Below are positions 46,194 through 55,676 of a stretch of 64,000 nt of DNA, one piece after another (within the stretch, counting starts at the first letter, position 1; the number at the start of each line of letters is the position of its first letter). The stretch comes from Marseilla massiliensis. Its GTDB lineage: Bacteria; Bacteroidota; Bacteroidia; Bacteroidales; Bacteroidaceae. The notes below the pieces were generated by a model. The model saw only the letters and a list, made by a program, of their open reading frames with translations. It was not told the origin of the DNA and did no database searches. The translations under genes were made by a program, and so were the position numbers. The stretch spans positions 1-64,000 of the forward strand of contig NZ_JACJJG010000001.1 of assembly GCF_016899855.1 (NCBI RefSeq), given 5' to 3'.

Positions 46194-46987
46194 AAGGGAA
46201 TGGAGGCATGGAAACGAAAAACAAGATGCGAGAAACCAAATACGAGAAAATTGAAATGAAACGAGCGGTATATATAATAATAGGTATTGGGGCGGCTATG
46301 TTCGGCCTTGCACCCAAGGCACTTGCCCAAAGCGTAACCTACAACCACGATGCTGCCAAGATGAACCAGATAACGGTGGCTGAAATCGGGTCGGGAGGAT
46401 TGACACCGGCATTTTATTACCAACTGCTGCATAACTCCTATCAAAAGAGCGCGGCGGCAAAGAACAAATTGGGCTTCCGCACGGCGGCGGGTATCAACCT
46501 GTACAACCAGGTTGACGATGCCGAGGCATTGGATTCCGCCATGACCCAACGTGCCCGGATTGAGGCGTTGAACGTGGCCGACCGAAGCGGCGGTGCATTG
46601 GACATGGCCTGGTTGACCGAGGGCGAAAAGGTCAATGCTGCCTTGGAGAACTTCGAGCGGAATATACGGCGGATTACGGAAGCCGGGGGCAGCAGTCGTG
46701 AGCGGGAGCTTTGGGAGGATTGCTACCGGATGTACCAATGTGCAGTCAAGGCGATGCACAATGCCTATATGCCCAATTCGGAACGCAAGAAACAGTACCT
46801 CCGCATCCATGCTGACATTATCCGCAAGAATGAAACCTTGGTGCGCTACTTGGTGCGGTTGGCCAGCTCCACCAAAGTCGCCGAACTGTTGGAGGCTTCG
46901 GCAACCATAGAAGACCGCCGGACGCAAATAGCTATGGCGGCAATGAACCGATGGCGGGAGGCCGGCTGGCGGGCAAAGGGGAATTAA
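46190..46987 (+). CDS. Exported helical transfer protein, paralogue of the preceding one
   Basis: A 265-aa protein. The ATG at 46190 overlaps the upstream stop (ATGA), but the ATG at 46256 gives a much better signal peptide (KRAVYIIIGIGAAMFGLAPKALAQ), so either start is possible. The body is helical (TPAFYYQLLHNSYQKSAAAKNKL...) and ends with the MNRWREAGW motif shared with its neighbour. It may match DUF5045-type proteins of Bacteroidales elements; I cannot confirm this. Role: probable periplasmic component of the transfer apparatus. Confidence 0.55.
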   Translation: MKGNGGMETKNKMRETKYEKIEMKRAVYIIIGIGAAMFGLAPKALAQSVTYNHDAAKMNQITVAEIGSGGLTPAFYYQLLHNSYQKSAAAKNKLGFRTAAGINLYNQVDDAEALDSAMTQRARIEALNVADRSGGALDMAWLTEGEKVNAALENFERNIRRITEAGGSSRERELWEDCYRMYQCAVKAMHNAYMPNSERKKQYLRIHADIIRKNETLVRYLVRLASSTKVAELLEASATIEDRRTQIAMAAMNRWREAGWRAKGN

Positions 46988-47034
46988 ACCGATGGCAGGG
47001 ATAAGAAAATTCAATAACCAATACATATAAGACA

Positions 47035-47886
47035 ATGAGCAAGGATAACGCGATTCAGGTGTTTAGCCACCCACAGTTCGGGAGCATCAACACCGTAGAA
47101 ACGGAGAATGAGAAAGTGTTGTTCAAAGGAAACGATGTGGCAAGGGCATTGGGGTATTCAGATGCCCCACAAGCTGTCCGAATGCATTGCAAGGGGGTTG
47201 TTGTTTTAACAACCCCCTCTGAAAACCAGTATGGTACGGTGGTTATGTTACCCACCAAGTACATTGCGGAAGCGGATGTTTACCGCTTGGTGATGCGTAG
47301 CAAACTGCCCGAAGCGGAGAAGTTTCAGGATTGGGTATGCGAGGAAGTATTGCCGAGCATCCGCAAGCACGGGGGCTATCTGACCGATGCCGCCTTGCAA
47401 CGGGTCGTGACAGAGCCGGACTTCCTGATAGGTTTGGCCAATGCCATCAAGGAGGAACGGAAGAACCGTCTGGAAGTGGAAGCCAAGTATGAGGAGCAAA
47501 AGCAGTTGATTGGCAAACAACAGGAGCAGATAGAGGAACTGGGCAAGCGGACAAGCTACGTGGAACTCGTGCTGCAATGTAAAGGACTACTTGACATTAC
47601 ACAAATTGCGCAAGACTATGGAATGTCGGGACGGAAAATGAATGCCATTCTGCACGAGAAAGGCATCCAGTACAAGGACAACAAGCAATGGATTTTGTAT
47701 GCCGCCTACAAGGACAAGGGCTATGTGCATAGCGCCACACTTTCCTTGGAGAGTGGCAAATCGGTGATGCGCACCCAATGGACGCAGAAAGGACGGATGT
47801 TCATTTATGAAAAACTGAAAGCGGACGGCATCCTGCCGGTGATGGAACGGGAGAAATCCCCAATAGATAACGAAATGACAGCTTAA
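47035..47886 (+). CDS. Phage-type antirepressor (BRO-N plus KilAC/ANT)
   Basis: A 283-aa DNA-binding protein of phage origin. The BRO-N domain fills the first 110 residues (VLFKGNDVARALGYSDAPQAVRMHCKGV; EKFQDWVCEEVLPSIRKHGGY), a coiled coil follows (about 145-175) and the C-terminal ANT/KilAC domain starts near 180 (LLDITQIAQDYGMSGRKMNAILHEKGIQY). Such proteins lift repression in temperate phages. Here it sits inside the conjugation operon, 5 bp before traJ, so it is co-transcribed with the secretion genes and may feed back on the element's Xre repressors. Confidence 0.88.
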   Translation: MSKDNAIQVFSHPQFGSINTVETENEKVLFKGNDVARALGYSDAPQAVRMHCKGVVVLTTPSENQYGTVVMLPTKYIAEADVYRLVMRSKLPEAEKFQDWVCEEVLPSIRKHGGYLTDAALQRVVTEPDFLIGLANAIKEERKNRLEVEAKYEEQKQLIGKQQEQIEELGKRTSYVELVLQCKGLLDITQIAQDYGMSGRKMNAILHEKGIQYKDNKQWILYAAYKDKGYVHSATLSLESGKSVMRTQWTQKGRMFIYEKLKADGILPVMEREKSPIDNEMTA

Positions 47887-47890
47887 CGAC

Positions 47891-49021
47891 ATGGACGACG
47901 ATATACTTTCGGATTTCGGCATCCACCTCTTGGAAGAGGAGATTGACGATGTGATATTCCAGACCAACGAGTTCCTGACAGATGCCACCTTTACGGGGGC
48001 GCAGGGACCCTTTTGGTGGATCTTGCAGATGTGCATGGCATTGGCTGCCCTGTTCGCCATCATCATGGCGGCGGGCATGGCGTACAAGATGATGGTGAAG
48101 AAAGAACCATTGGACGTGATGAAACTGTTCAAGCCGTTGGCGGTGGCGGTCATCATGTCGTGGTGGTATCCGCCCGCCGACACGGGTATTACCAACAGCG
48201 GGAGCAGTTGGTGCGTGTTGGACTTCCTGTCCTATATCCCAAACGCCATAGGCTCGTACACCCACGACCTCTACCAAGCGGAAGCCTTGCAGATTACAGA
48301 CAAATTCGAGGAAGTGCAGCAACTCATTTATGTGCGTGATACCATGTACACCAGCCTTCAGGCACAAGCCGACATTGCCCGTTCCGGCACGATGGACCCG
48401 GCGTTGGTGGAATCAACTATGGAACAGACAGGTGTCGAAGAAGTGACGGAAATGGAGAAAGATGCCAGCCGCCTGTGGTTCACCTCCTTGGTGAGCGGGG
48501 CGACCGTCTGTCTGGATAAAATCGTGATGGTCATCGCCTTGATTGTATATAGAATCGGTTGGTGGGCTACAATCTATTGTCAGCAAATATTACTTGGAAT
48601 GCTGACGATATTCGGCCCGATACAATGGGCTTTCAGCCTGCTACCCAAATGGGAAGGGGCTTGGGCGAAATGGATGACAAGGTACTTAACGGTACATTTT
48701 TATGGCGCGATGTTGTACTTCGTGGGCTTCTATGTACTGCTTCTGTTTGACATCGTGTTATGCATTCAGGTGGAGAACCTGACGGCGATAACCGCCAGCG
48801 AGACAACGATGGCGGCATACTTGCAAAACTCGTTCTTCTCGGCGGGCTACCTGATGGCGGCCAGCATCGTGGCATTGAAATGCCTGAACCTTGTACCAGA
48901 CCTTGCGGCATGGATGATACCGGAGGGTGACACGGCATTCAGTACGAGAAACTTCGGTGAGGGCGTGGCGCAACAGGCGAAAATGTCGGCCACCGGGGCT
49001 ATGCACTCGTTGATGAGATAA
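47891..49021 (+). CDS. traJ: TraJ, polytopic inner-membrane transfer protein (VirB6-like)
   Basis: A 376-aa membrane protein with several clear helices: WWILQMCMALAALFAIIMAAGMAY at about 38, IVMVIALIVYRIGWWATIYCQ near 212, and FYGAMLYFVGFYVLLLFDIVLC near 270. The arrangement and the place before traK fit TraJ of Bacteroidales conjugative transposons, a VirB6-type channel component. The C-terminus lies in a soluble tail (FSTRNFGEGVAQQAKM). Confidence 0.9.
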   Translation: MDDDILSDFGIHLLEEEIDDVIFQTNEFLTDATFTGAQGPFWWILQMCMALAALFAIIMAAGMAYKMMVKKEPLDVMKLFKPLAVAVIMSWWYPPADTGITNSGSSWCVLDFLSYIPNAIGSYTHDLYQAEALQITDKFEEVQQLIYVRDTMYTSLQAQADIARSGTMDPALVESTMEQTGVEEVTEMEKDASRLWFTSLVSGATVCLDKIVMVIALIVYRIGWWATIYCQQILLGMLTIFGPIQWAFSLLPKWEGAWAKWMTRYLTVHFYGAMLYFVGFYVLLLFDIVLCIQVENLTAITASETTMAAYLQNSFFSAGYLMAASIVALKCLNLVPDLAAWMIPEGDTAFSTRNFGEGVAQQAKMSATGAMHSLMR

Positions 49022-49059
49022 AAGAAGAATAATGAACGACGATTATAACTGTTAAGATT

Positions 49060-49674
49060 ATGGTCATAAAAAACTTAGAGAACAAAATCAAACTGGTGGG
49101 GATTGTCTGTGTGGCGGTCATCGTGGGATGCGTGGTCATCAGTTTGTCGAGCATTTGGACGGCAAGGGGCATGGTAGCCGATGCACAGCAGAAAATCTAT
49201 GTGCTGGACGGCAATGTGCCGATACTGGTGCAGCGCACCTCGATGGAAGAAACGCTCGATGTAGAAGCCCGCAGCCATGTCGAAATGTTCCACCACTACT
49301 TCTTCACCCTTGCACCGGACGACAAGTATATCCAGTACACGATGGAGAAGGCGATGTATTTAGTGGATGAAACGGGATTGGCTCAGTACAACACTTTGAA
49401 GGAAAAAGGATTCTACAACAACATCATGGGTACGAGTGCCGTGTTCAGCATTTTCTGCGACAGCATCAAATTCGATAAGGAAAAGATGGAGTTTACCTAT
49501 TATGGACGGCAGCGCATTGAGCGGCGCACCAGCATCCTGATGCGTGAATTGGTGACAGCCGGACAACTGAAACGTGTACCACGGACGGACAACAACCCGC
49601 ATGGGCTGCTGATTGTGAATTGGCGTACCTTGCTCAACAAAGACATTGAGCAACGGGCGAAGAACAACTACTAA
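49060..49674 (+). CDS. traK: TraK, VirB8-like transfer protein
   Basis: A 204-aa bitopic protein: one N-terminal membrane helix (KLVGIVCVAVIVGCVVISLSSI) and a periplasmic domain with HVEMFHHYFFTLAPDDKYIQ, a typical TraK block. Its length and place between traJ and traL/traM match. It would link the VirB6-like and VirB10-like parts of the channel. The gap behind it contains an AATTAACAATTGATAATTGACAATT-type repeat common between Bacteroidetes genes. Confidence 0.92.
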   Translation: MVIKNLENKIKLVGIVCVAVIVGCVVISLSSIWTARGMVADAQQKIYVLDGNVPILVQRTSMEETLDVEARSHVEMFHHYFFTLAPDDKYIQYTMEKAMYLVDETGLAQYNTLKEKGFYNNIMGTSAVFSIFCDSIKFDKEKMEFTYYGRQRIERRTSILMRELVTAGQLKRVPRTDNNPHGLLIVNWRTLLNKDIEQRAKNNY

Positions 49675-49723
49675 CCAATTAACAATTGATAATTGACAAT
49701 TCAAATTCAAAAACATAACGATT

Positions 49724-50065
49724 ATGGGATGGAAGAAACTGATTTTCGGAGAGAAGATGCCTGACAAGGACGACCCGAAGTATGAGAAACGGTATAAGAA
49801 GGAAGTGGAGGCAGGACGGAAAGCCGCACGTTTCCTGCGGATAGACAAGATGGCAGGGCGTGCGCAACGCTTTGCCTGCAAGCATCCGAAGTGGTTTCTC
49901 GGTATCGTGTTCGGCATCGTATTGGGATGCCTGGCACTTAATGTGTATCGCGTGGTATCGGTATGCATATTACCGGACAATGGCAGGCACGCCACGGCCA
50001 CCGAACGGCAGGAGATTCTTTTGAAACAAAAACAACCTATGAACCATGATGACGGACAGGATTAA
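49724..50065 (+). CDS. TraL-like small membrane protein (DUF3989 position)
   Basis: A 113-aa protein with a basic N-terminal part (KYEKRYKKEVEAGRKAARFLR), a single membrane helix (WFLGIVFGIVLGCLALNVYRVVSV) and a short tail. It lies between traK and traM and overlaps traM by 20 bp. Position and topology fit TraL (DUF3989) of Bacteroidales elements, although this copy is slightly longer at the N-terminus than I would expect. Confidence 0.7.
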   Translation: MGWKKLIFGEKMPDKDDPKYEKRYKKEVEAGRKAARFLRIDKMAGRAQRFACKHPKWFLGIVFGIVLGCLALNVYRVVSVCILPDNGRHATATERQEILLKQKQPMNHDDGQD

Positions 50066-51293
50066 CTTCAGACAACCCAAGTACGTGTTGCCGGCCATCC
50101 TCTACCCTTTGTTGCTGGTGACGGGGTATTTAGTGTTTGACATATTCGACACGGAGGTAGCAGAATCGCCCACTTCCCTACAAACCACCGAGTACCTGAA
50201 CCCGGAATTGCCGGAGGCGCAGATGCGCGATGACGGTATCGGAGGCAAGTATGAGAGCATGGTTAAGTCCTACGGCCGGATACAGGACTATTCCGCTGTA
50301 GAAAACATTGAACGGAACAACAATGAAACAGAGAAAGAAGATTACGATTCCCGCTATAGCGATGAAGACCTTGCCCTGCTCGATTCGGAAGCAGCCGCAA
50401 GGTCGGAGGAACTGGAACGTTTGCGTGAGATGCAGGAACGCCTGCGGCAAAGCGCCGAAAGAGGCGAAGCGATGGTGGCGGACACCACCGGGGTGCAACC
50501 GTTGAGCGAAGAAGAACGCCTAGCGCGAAGCGAGCAACGGCGCAAGGAGGCCTTGGCGGAGTTGGACAAGGCACTGGCAGAAGCCAGAAAGCAAGGGCAA
50601 AAAGGATTGCAGGACGTGGACAGCACGGACACGGAGAACCTCGCCCCCACCGGCAGTGTCGCCATAGGCGGCAAGGTGGAAATCAACGAAAATGCCGTGA
50701 ACGAGCTTGCCGAGAATGCCGAGAACGAGCAAGTGGTAAAAAAAGTGAAGACCTCTTCGGAGTACTTCAACACCTTGGCCGAAAACGAACCGGACCCCCG
50801 CTTGATAAAGGCCATCATCGACGAGGACATCAAGGCGGTGGAAGGCTCACGGGTGCGCTTGCGCCTGTTGGACGACGTGGAGATAGACGGCAAGGTGGTG
50901 ACCAAAGGCTCGTACCTGTATGCCACGATGAGCGGCTTCGGCAGCCAGCGCGTGAAAGGGAGCATCAAGAGCTTGCTGGTGGAGGACGAATTGGTGAAAG
51001 TGAACCTCTCCCTCTACGATACGGATGGGTTGGAGGGGCTTTATGTACCCGGTAGTTCCTTCAGGGAAACCACGCAGGATGTGGCATCCAACGCCCTCGG
51101 CAGCACGATGAGCATTAACAACGGAAATACCGGGAACACCTTTGCCCAATGGGGAATGCAGGCCATACAGAACGCCTATCAGCGCACGAGCAACGCCTTG
51201 TCAAAGGCCGTGCGCAAGAACAAGGCGAAGCTGAAATACGGCACGTTCGTCTATCTGGTGAACGGCAGGGATAAAAGGGACAATAATCGTTAG
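50046..51293 (+). CDS. traM: TraM, VirB10-like transfer protein
   Basis: A 415-aa protein with one N-terminal membrane helix (YVLPAILYPLLLVTGYLVF), a long acidic and charged linker (about 80-230, coiled-coil prone: RSEELERLREMQERLRQSAER) and a C-terminal beta-domain (about 270-415) with IKAIIDEDIKAVEGSRVRLRL and KGSYLYATMSGFGSQRVKG, the conserved TraM core. It spans the periplasm as the VirB10-type scaffold. A second ATG directly follows the first, so the start may be 50049. Confidence 0.93.
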   Translation: MMTDRINFRQPKYVLPAILYPLLLVTGYLVFDIFDTEVAESPTSLQTTEYLNPELPEAQMRDDGIGGKYESMVKSYGRIQDYSAVENIERNNNETEKEDYDSRYSDEDLALLDSEAAARSEELERLREMQERLRQSAERGEAMVADTTGVQPLSEEERLARSEQRRKEALAELDKALAEARKQGQKGLQDVDSTDTENLAPTGSVAIGGKVEINENAVNELAENAENEQVVKKVKTSSEYFNTLAENEPDPRLIKAIIDEDIKAVEGSRVRLRLLDDVEIDGKVVTKGSYLYATMSGFGSQRVKGSIKSLLVEDELVKVNLSLYDTDGLEGLYVPGSSFRETTQDVASNALGSTMSINNGNTGNTFAQWGMQAIQNAYQRTSNALSKAVRKNKAKLKYGTFVYLVNGRDKRDNNR

Positions 51294-51319
51294 ACACAAC
51301 AACCATAAGCAATAAGAAG

Positions 51320-52162
51320 ATGAAACTGACATCAGGAATCCTGGCCGTTGCCGCACTGCTGGCAGGACACGCGGCCAAGGCGCAGCAGACCTACAATGAA
51401 ATGGAACAGCTGACAGTGAACGAGCAGGTGACGACTGTCATTACCGCCACTGAACCTATCCGCTTCGTGGACATCTCCACGGACAAGATAGCGGGTGACC
51501 AGCCGATAAACAACACCATCCGCCTGAAACCAAAGGAGGCCGGACATGAAGATGGCGAAGTGCTTGCCATCGTCACCATTGTAACGGAACGCTACCGCAC
51601 ACAATACGCACTGCTTTATACGACCCGTTTGCAGGAGGCCGTGACAGACAAGGAGGTACAACCGGTAGAGATGACCGCCTACCACAATCCGGCGGTATCG
51701 CTTTCTACCGAAGACATGTACCGGTTCGCCCGTCAGGTATGGCTTTCGCCTGCCCGCTACCGGAACGTAAGTCGCAGGCAGCACCGGATGACCATGCGAC
51801 TGAACAACATCTACGCTGTAGGTGACTACTTCTTTATCGACTTCTCCATTGAGAACCGCACGGACATCCGCTTTGATATTGACGAAATCCGCGTCAAGCT
51901 GGCAGATAAGAAAGTATCGAAAGCCACCAACTCACAGGTCATCGAGCTAAAGCCGGAAATGGAACTGGAACAAAAGGGATCGTTCCTGCACGGATACCGC
52001 AATGTACTGGTGGTAAGGAAAATGACTTTTCCCAATGACAAGGTACTGACTATCGAGGTCAGCGAAAAACAGATTTCAGGACGTACTATCGCCCTGAACA
52101 TTGACTATGAGGACGTGCTTTGCGCGGACAGTTTCAATGAGGTCTTATTACAGGAGGAGTAA
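51320..52162 (+). CDS. traN: TraN, VirB9-like transfer protein (DUF4138)
   Basis: A 280-aa exported protein (signal MKLTSGILAVAALLAGHAAKAQQ). The first half forms a beta-domain (VTTVITATEPIRFVDISTDKIAGD) and the second half has NNIYAVGDYFFIDFSIENRT, the hallmark of TraN/DUF4138. It acts in the periplasm and outer membrane with TraM and TraO as the channel core. Confidence 0.93.
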   Translation: MKLTSGILAVAALLAGHAAKAQQTYNEMEQLTVNEQVTTVITATEPIRFVDISTDKIAGDQPINNTIRLKPKEAGHEDGEVLAIVTIVTERYRTQYALLYTTRLQEAVTDKEVQPVEMTAYHNPAVSLSTEDMYRFARQVWLSPARYRNVSRRQHRMTMRLNNIYAVGDYFFIDFSIENRTDIRFDIDEIRVKLADKKVSKATNSQVIELKPEMELEQKGSFLHGYRNVLVVRKMTFPNDKVLTIEVSEKQISGRTIALNIDYEDVLCADSFNEVLLQEE

Positions 52163-52167
52163 GGGAA

Positions 52168-52710
52168 ATGAAGAATGCAGAATTAATAATTAAGAATTTG
52201 GCTGTGCGAAAAGGCTTTGTCGCACTGGTTTTCTTGTTGGCAGCCATACTGCCCGGCTTTGCTGATGACCGGCATGGCAGAATACTAATTGGAACGGGAT
52301 TGCTGTATGAAAGGGGCATGGACTTGACCATCGGCTATGAGTACGAAACGAACTACCACCATGCGTGGGAGTTCTTCGGAAATGTCTATCTGAAATGGGA
52401 CGAATGTGAGGATTGCGGACACGTCTGCCCCGAATTGTTCTGGAACCATTACAATACGTGGGGTGTGGGTGCTGCCTACAAACCCTGCGTGTTCCGTAGC
52501 CGTAATCACCACGGCAACCTGCGCTTGGGCGGGTCGCTGGGCTCGGATAGGGACAAGGTGCTGGGCGGCATCCATGTGGGGTATGAGCATAGCTATGCGT
52601 TGCGCAAGGGCTGGAAGCTGTTTTGGCAGGCCAAGTGCGACCTGATGATAAAAGGGGAAGATTTGTTCCGGACAGGCATTGTCATCGGCGTGAAGATACC
52701 GACAAAATGA
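52168..52710 (+). CDS. traO: TraO-like outer-membrane protein
   Basis: A 180-aa protein with a signal peptide (VALVFLLAAILPGFA near residue 18) and alternating beta-strands of an outer-membrane barrel (GYEYETNYHHAWEFFGNVYLKW, GIHVGYEHSYAL, TGIVIGVKIP). The small TraO of Bacteroidales elements has this form and follows traN. A CEDCGHVC cluster is unusual. It starts 5 bp behind traN. Confidence 0.8.
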   Translation: MKNAELIIKNLAVRKGFVALVFLLAAILPGFADDRHGRILIGTGLLYERGMDLTIGYEYETNYHHAWEFFGNVYLKWDECEDCGHVCPELFWNHYNTWGVGAAYKPCVFRSRNHHGNLRLGGSLGSDRDKVLGGIHVGYEHSYALRKGWKLFWQAKCDLMIKGEDLFRTGIVIGVKIPTK

Positions 52711-52774
52711 AGAATTAAGAATGAAGAATCCGGCACGTGAAGCAGACAAATTTTACGGAATATATAATTAAGGT

Positions 52775-53455
52775 ATGAAAGGAAAGATGAAGAAGATAGG
52801 AAAAGCGTGGGCGGCAGTAGTGCTAATGCTGGTTGCCGTCCTTGTGGGCTGTGACGGGCATCACGACCCGTTGGACACCTCGATGAAAGTAGGACATATA
52901 CTTTGCACGGACGGCAAGACACGAAGCTACGAAGATTATGCGGGTTCCGGCAAGGAAGCCATAGCCGTGGTGTTCCATGTGAACCACGATGAAGAAATAA
53001 ATGGCACAGGCTATGCGGTCTATTTGCACGACCTTGCCCCGGAAGCCTTTGCTGACAGTTTGGGCATTGCGCAAGGAACGTCTGCCGACTTGGCGACTTA
53101 CGATGGAAACGAGAATACCTTTGCCTTGTATGACACAGACGATGTTTCTTCACCTATGGCCATGCAGGTGTTTGATATGTGGCGGTACGGGCAGAGTGCC
53201 TACGTACCTTCGGTGGCGCAGATGCGGTTGCTCTATGCCGCCAAGGAGTTTGTAAATCCCTACATAGAGGCTTGCGGCGGCGACCCGCTGTCGAACGAAG
53301 CCGATGGATGTTGGTATTGGACGAGTACCGAAGTGGAGGGGCAGGAAACCGCCAAAGCTTGGCTGTTCTCGATGGGGAGCGGTGCCATACAGGAAACGCC
53401 CAAACTGCAAGGGCACAAGGTGAGGGCGATAGTCACTCTGTATAATGAAGAATGA
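52775..53455 (+). CDS. DUF1566-like lipoprotein
   Basis: A 226-aa lipoprotein (signal WAAVVLMLVAVLVGC, lipobox LVGC). The C-terminal part has the DUF1566/Lcl-type pattern (AYVPSVAQMRLLYAAKEFVNP, CWYWTSTEVEG, AWLFSMGSGAIQETPKL), a C-type-lectin-related fold found in surface adhesins. It sits between traO and the coupling protein gene and may be a surface protein for mating contact. A weaker version of the same motif occurs in the lipoprotein at 38242. Confidence 0.7.
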   Translation: MKGKMKKIGKAWAAVVLMLVAVLVGCDGHHDPLDTSMKVGHILCTDGKTRSYEDYAGSGKEAIAVVFHVNHDEEINGTGYAVYLHDLAPEAFADSLGIAQGTSADLATYDGNENTFALYDTDDVSSPMAMQVFDMWRYGQSAYVPSVAQMRLLYAAKEFVNPYIEACGGDPLSNEADGCWYWTSTEVEGQETAKAWLFSMGSGAIQETPKLQGHKVRAIVTLYNEE

Positions 53456-53489
53456 TGAATGAATAATTAAGGATTAAGGAAAGTACGAG

Positions 53490-55676
53490 ATGGAAGAAAG
53501 CAAGGAACTGCAAGGCGCTTACAAGATATTCCGGACGGTGGTGTACGTGTCCGTCCTGCTGGAGTTTTTCATGTATGCGTTCAACCCGGCTGTGTTCGAC
53601 TATTGGAACGGCATCGTGTGTGACGTGCACGACCGCATGAAGACGTGGCTCATCTACCATGACGGCAACCTTGTGTACAGCAAGATTGCCACCTTCCTGC
53701 TTATCTGCATCACCTGCGTGGGTACGAGGAACAAGAAACACTTGGAGTTCGATGCACGGAGGCAGGTGCTTTACCCGCTGGTGTCGGGCATTGGGCTGTT
53801 GGTGCTTGCGGTGTGGCTGTTCGGGTATGAAATGGATGTCCGCCTTTACTCCATGCGCCTAAACGTCATCCTCTACATGGCGGCATCGGTGGTCGGTACG
53901 ATACTGGTTCACGTGGCATTGGACAACATCTCCAAATACCTGAAGGAAGGTTTGCTGAAAGACCGCTTCAACCTGGAGAACGAGAGCTTCGAACAATGCA
54001 CGGAGTTAGTGGAGAACAAATACTCGGTCAATGTGCCCATGCGTTACTATTACAAAGGCAAGTTCCGCAAGGGATGGGTGAACATTAGCAATCCGTTTAG
54101 GGGAACTTGGGTGGTCGGCACTCCGGGTAGCGGAAAGACCTTTTCCATCATCGAGCCGTTCATCCGGCAACATTCCGCAAAAGGCTTTGCCTTAGTAGTT
54201 TACGATTATAAGTTCCCTACATTGGCGACCAAGCTGTACTACCATTACAAAAAGAACCAGAAGCTGGGCAAACTGCCCAAAGGATGCAAATTCAATATTA
54301 TCAACTTTGTGAATGTGGAATACAGTCGCAGGGTGAACCCGATACAGGCGAAGTACATCCCCAACCTTGCCGCTGCCAGCGAAACGGCGGAAACATTGCT
54401 GGAGTCTTTGCAGAAAGGCAAGAAAGAAGGTGGCGGAGGTAGCGACCAGTTCTTCCAGACCTCGGCAGTGAACTTCTTGGCCGCCTGCATCTACTTCTTC
54501 GTGAACTACGAACGGGAGCCTTACGACAAGGACGGGAACAAACTGTATGCGGAGAAAGTGCAGGACAAGGAGACCAAGTTCTGGAAACCTACGGGCGTGG
54601 TGCGCGACCGCAAGGGCGGTAATATTGTGGAGCCTGCCTATTGGTTGGGTAAATACTCGGATATGCCGCACATCCTGTCGTTCCTGAACGAGAGCTACCA
54701 GACCATCTTCGAGGTATTACAGACCGACAACGAGGTGGCACCGCTGCTTGGCCCGTTCCAGACGGCATTCCAGAACAAGGCTATGGAACAGTTGGAAGGC
54801 ATGATCGGTACGCTGCGTGTCTATACTTCCCGACTTGCCACCAAGGAATCGTACTGGATATTCCACAAGGACGGCGATGATTTCGATTTGAAGGTGAGTG
54901 ACCCGAAGAATCCCAGCTACCTGCTGATAGCCAACGACCCGGAGATGGAGAGCATCATCGGGGCGTTGAACGCCCTGATACTGAACAGACTTGTGACACG
55001 TGTAAATACAGGGCAGGGAAAGAACATCCCCGTAAGTATCATCGTGGACGAGCTACCCACGCTGTATTTTCACAAGATAGACCGACTTATCGGAACGGCA
55101 CGAAGCAACAAAGTGAGCGTGGCATTGGGCTTTCAGGAACTGCCGCAGTTGGAAGCCGATTACGGGAAAGTGGGTATGCAGAAGATTATCACCACAGTGG
55201 GCAACGTGGTTTCAGGCTCCGCCCGCTCTAAAGAAACGCTTGAATGGCTGAGCAACGACATCTTTGGCAAGGTGGTACAGCTGAAACGTGGCGTGACCAT
55301 CGACAGGGACAAGACCAGCATCAACCTGAACGAGAACATGGACAACCTTGTTCCGGCATCCAAGATAAGCGACCTGCCTACAGGCTGGATATGCGGACAG
55401 GTGGCACGCGACTTCGTGAAGACCAAGACCGGACGGGGCGGCAGCATGAATATACAGGAAGCCGAAGAGTTCAAGACCTCGAAATTTTTCTGCAAGACCG
55501 ACTTCGACATGGAAGAGATTAAGAAAGAGGAAGACGGGTATGTGCCGCTTCCCAAGTTCTATACTTTTCCATCGAAAGAAGAAAGGGAACGCATCCTGTA
55601 CCGGAATTTTGTGAAAGTGGGCCAGGACGTGAAGGAGATGATAAAGGACGTGGTAAACAAGAAAGGGGCAAGATGA
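53490..55676 (+). CDS. Type IV coupling protein (VirD4/MobC family)
   Basis: A 728-aa inner-membrane ATPase that brings the DNA-relaxase complex to the secretion channel. Three to four N-terminal membrane helices (about 15-150, for example VLYPLVSGIGLLVLAVWLFGY) precede the motor domain with Walker A VVGTPGSGKTFSII at about 208-221 and Walker B VSIIVDELPTLYF near 516. LGFQELPQLEADYG is the usual coupling-protein motif. The gene overlaps the lysozyme gene by 4 bp (ATGA). The mobilisation genes that accompany it in other elements are not found in this window. Confidence 0.93.
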   Translation: MEESKELQGAYKIFRTVVYVSVLLEFFMYAFNPAVFDYWNGIVCDVHDRMKTWLIYHDGNLVYSKIATFLLICITCVGTRNKKHLEFDARRQVLYPLVSGIGLLVLAVWLFGYEMDVRLYSMRLNVILYMAASVVGTILVHVALDNISKYLKEGLLKDRFNLENESFEQCTELVENKYSVNVPMRYYYKGKFRKGWVNISNPFRGTWVVGTPGSGKTFSIIEPFIRQHSAKGFALVVYDYKFPTLATKLYYHYKKNQKLGKLPKGCKFNIINFVNVEYSRRVNPIQAKYIPNLAAASETAETLLESLQKGKKEGGGGSDQFFQTSAVNFLAACIYFFVNYEREPYDKDGNKLYAEKVQDKETKFWKPTGVVRDRKGGNIVEPAYWLGKYSDMPHILSFLNESYQTIFEVLQTDNEVAPLLGPFQTAFQNKAMEQLEGMIGTLRVYTSRLATKESYWIFHKDGDDFDLKVSDPKNPSYLLIANDPEMESIIGALNALILNRLVTRVNTGQGKNIPVSIIVDELPTLYFHKIDRLIGTARSNKVSVALGFQELPQLEADYGKVGMQKIITTVGNVVSGSARSKETLEWLSNDIFGKVVQLKRGVTIDRDKTSINLNENMDNLVPASKISDLPTGWICGQVARDFVKTKTGRGGSMNIQEAEEFKTSKFFCKTDFDMEEIKKEEDGYVPLPKFYTFPSKEERERILYRNFVKVGQDVKEMIKDVVNKKGAR

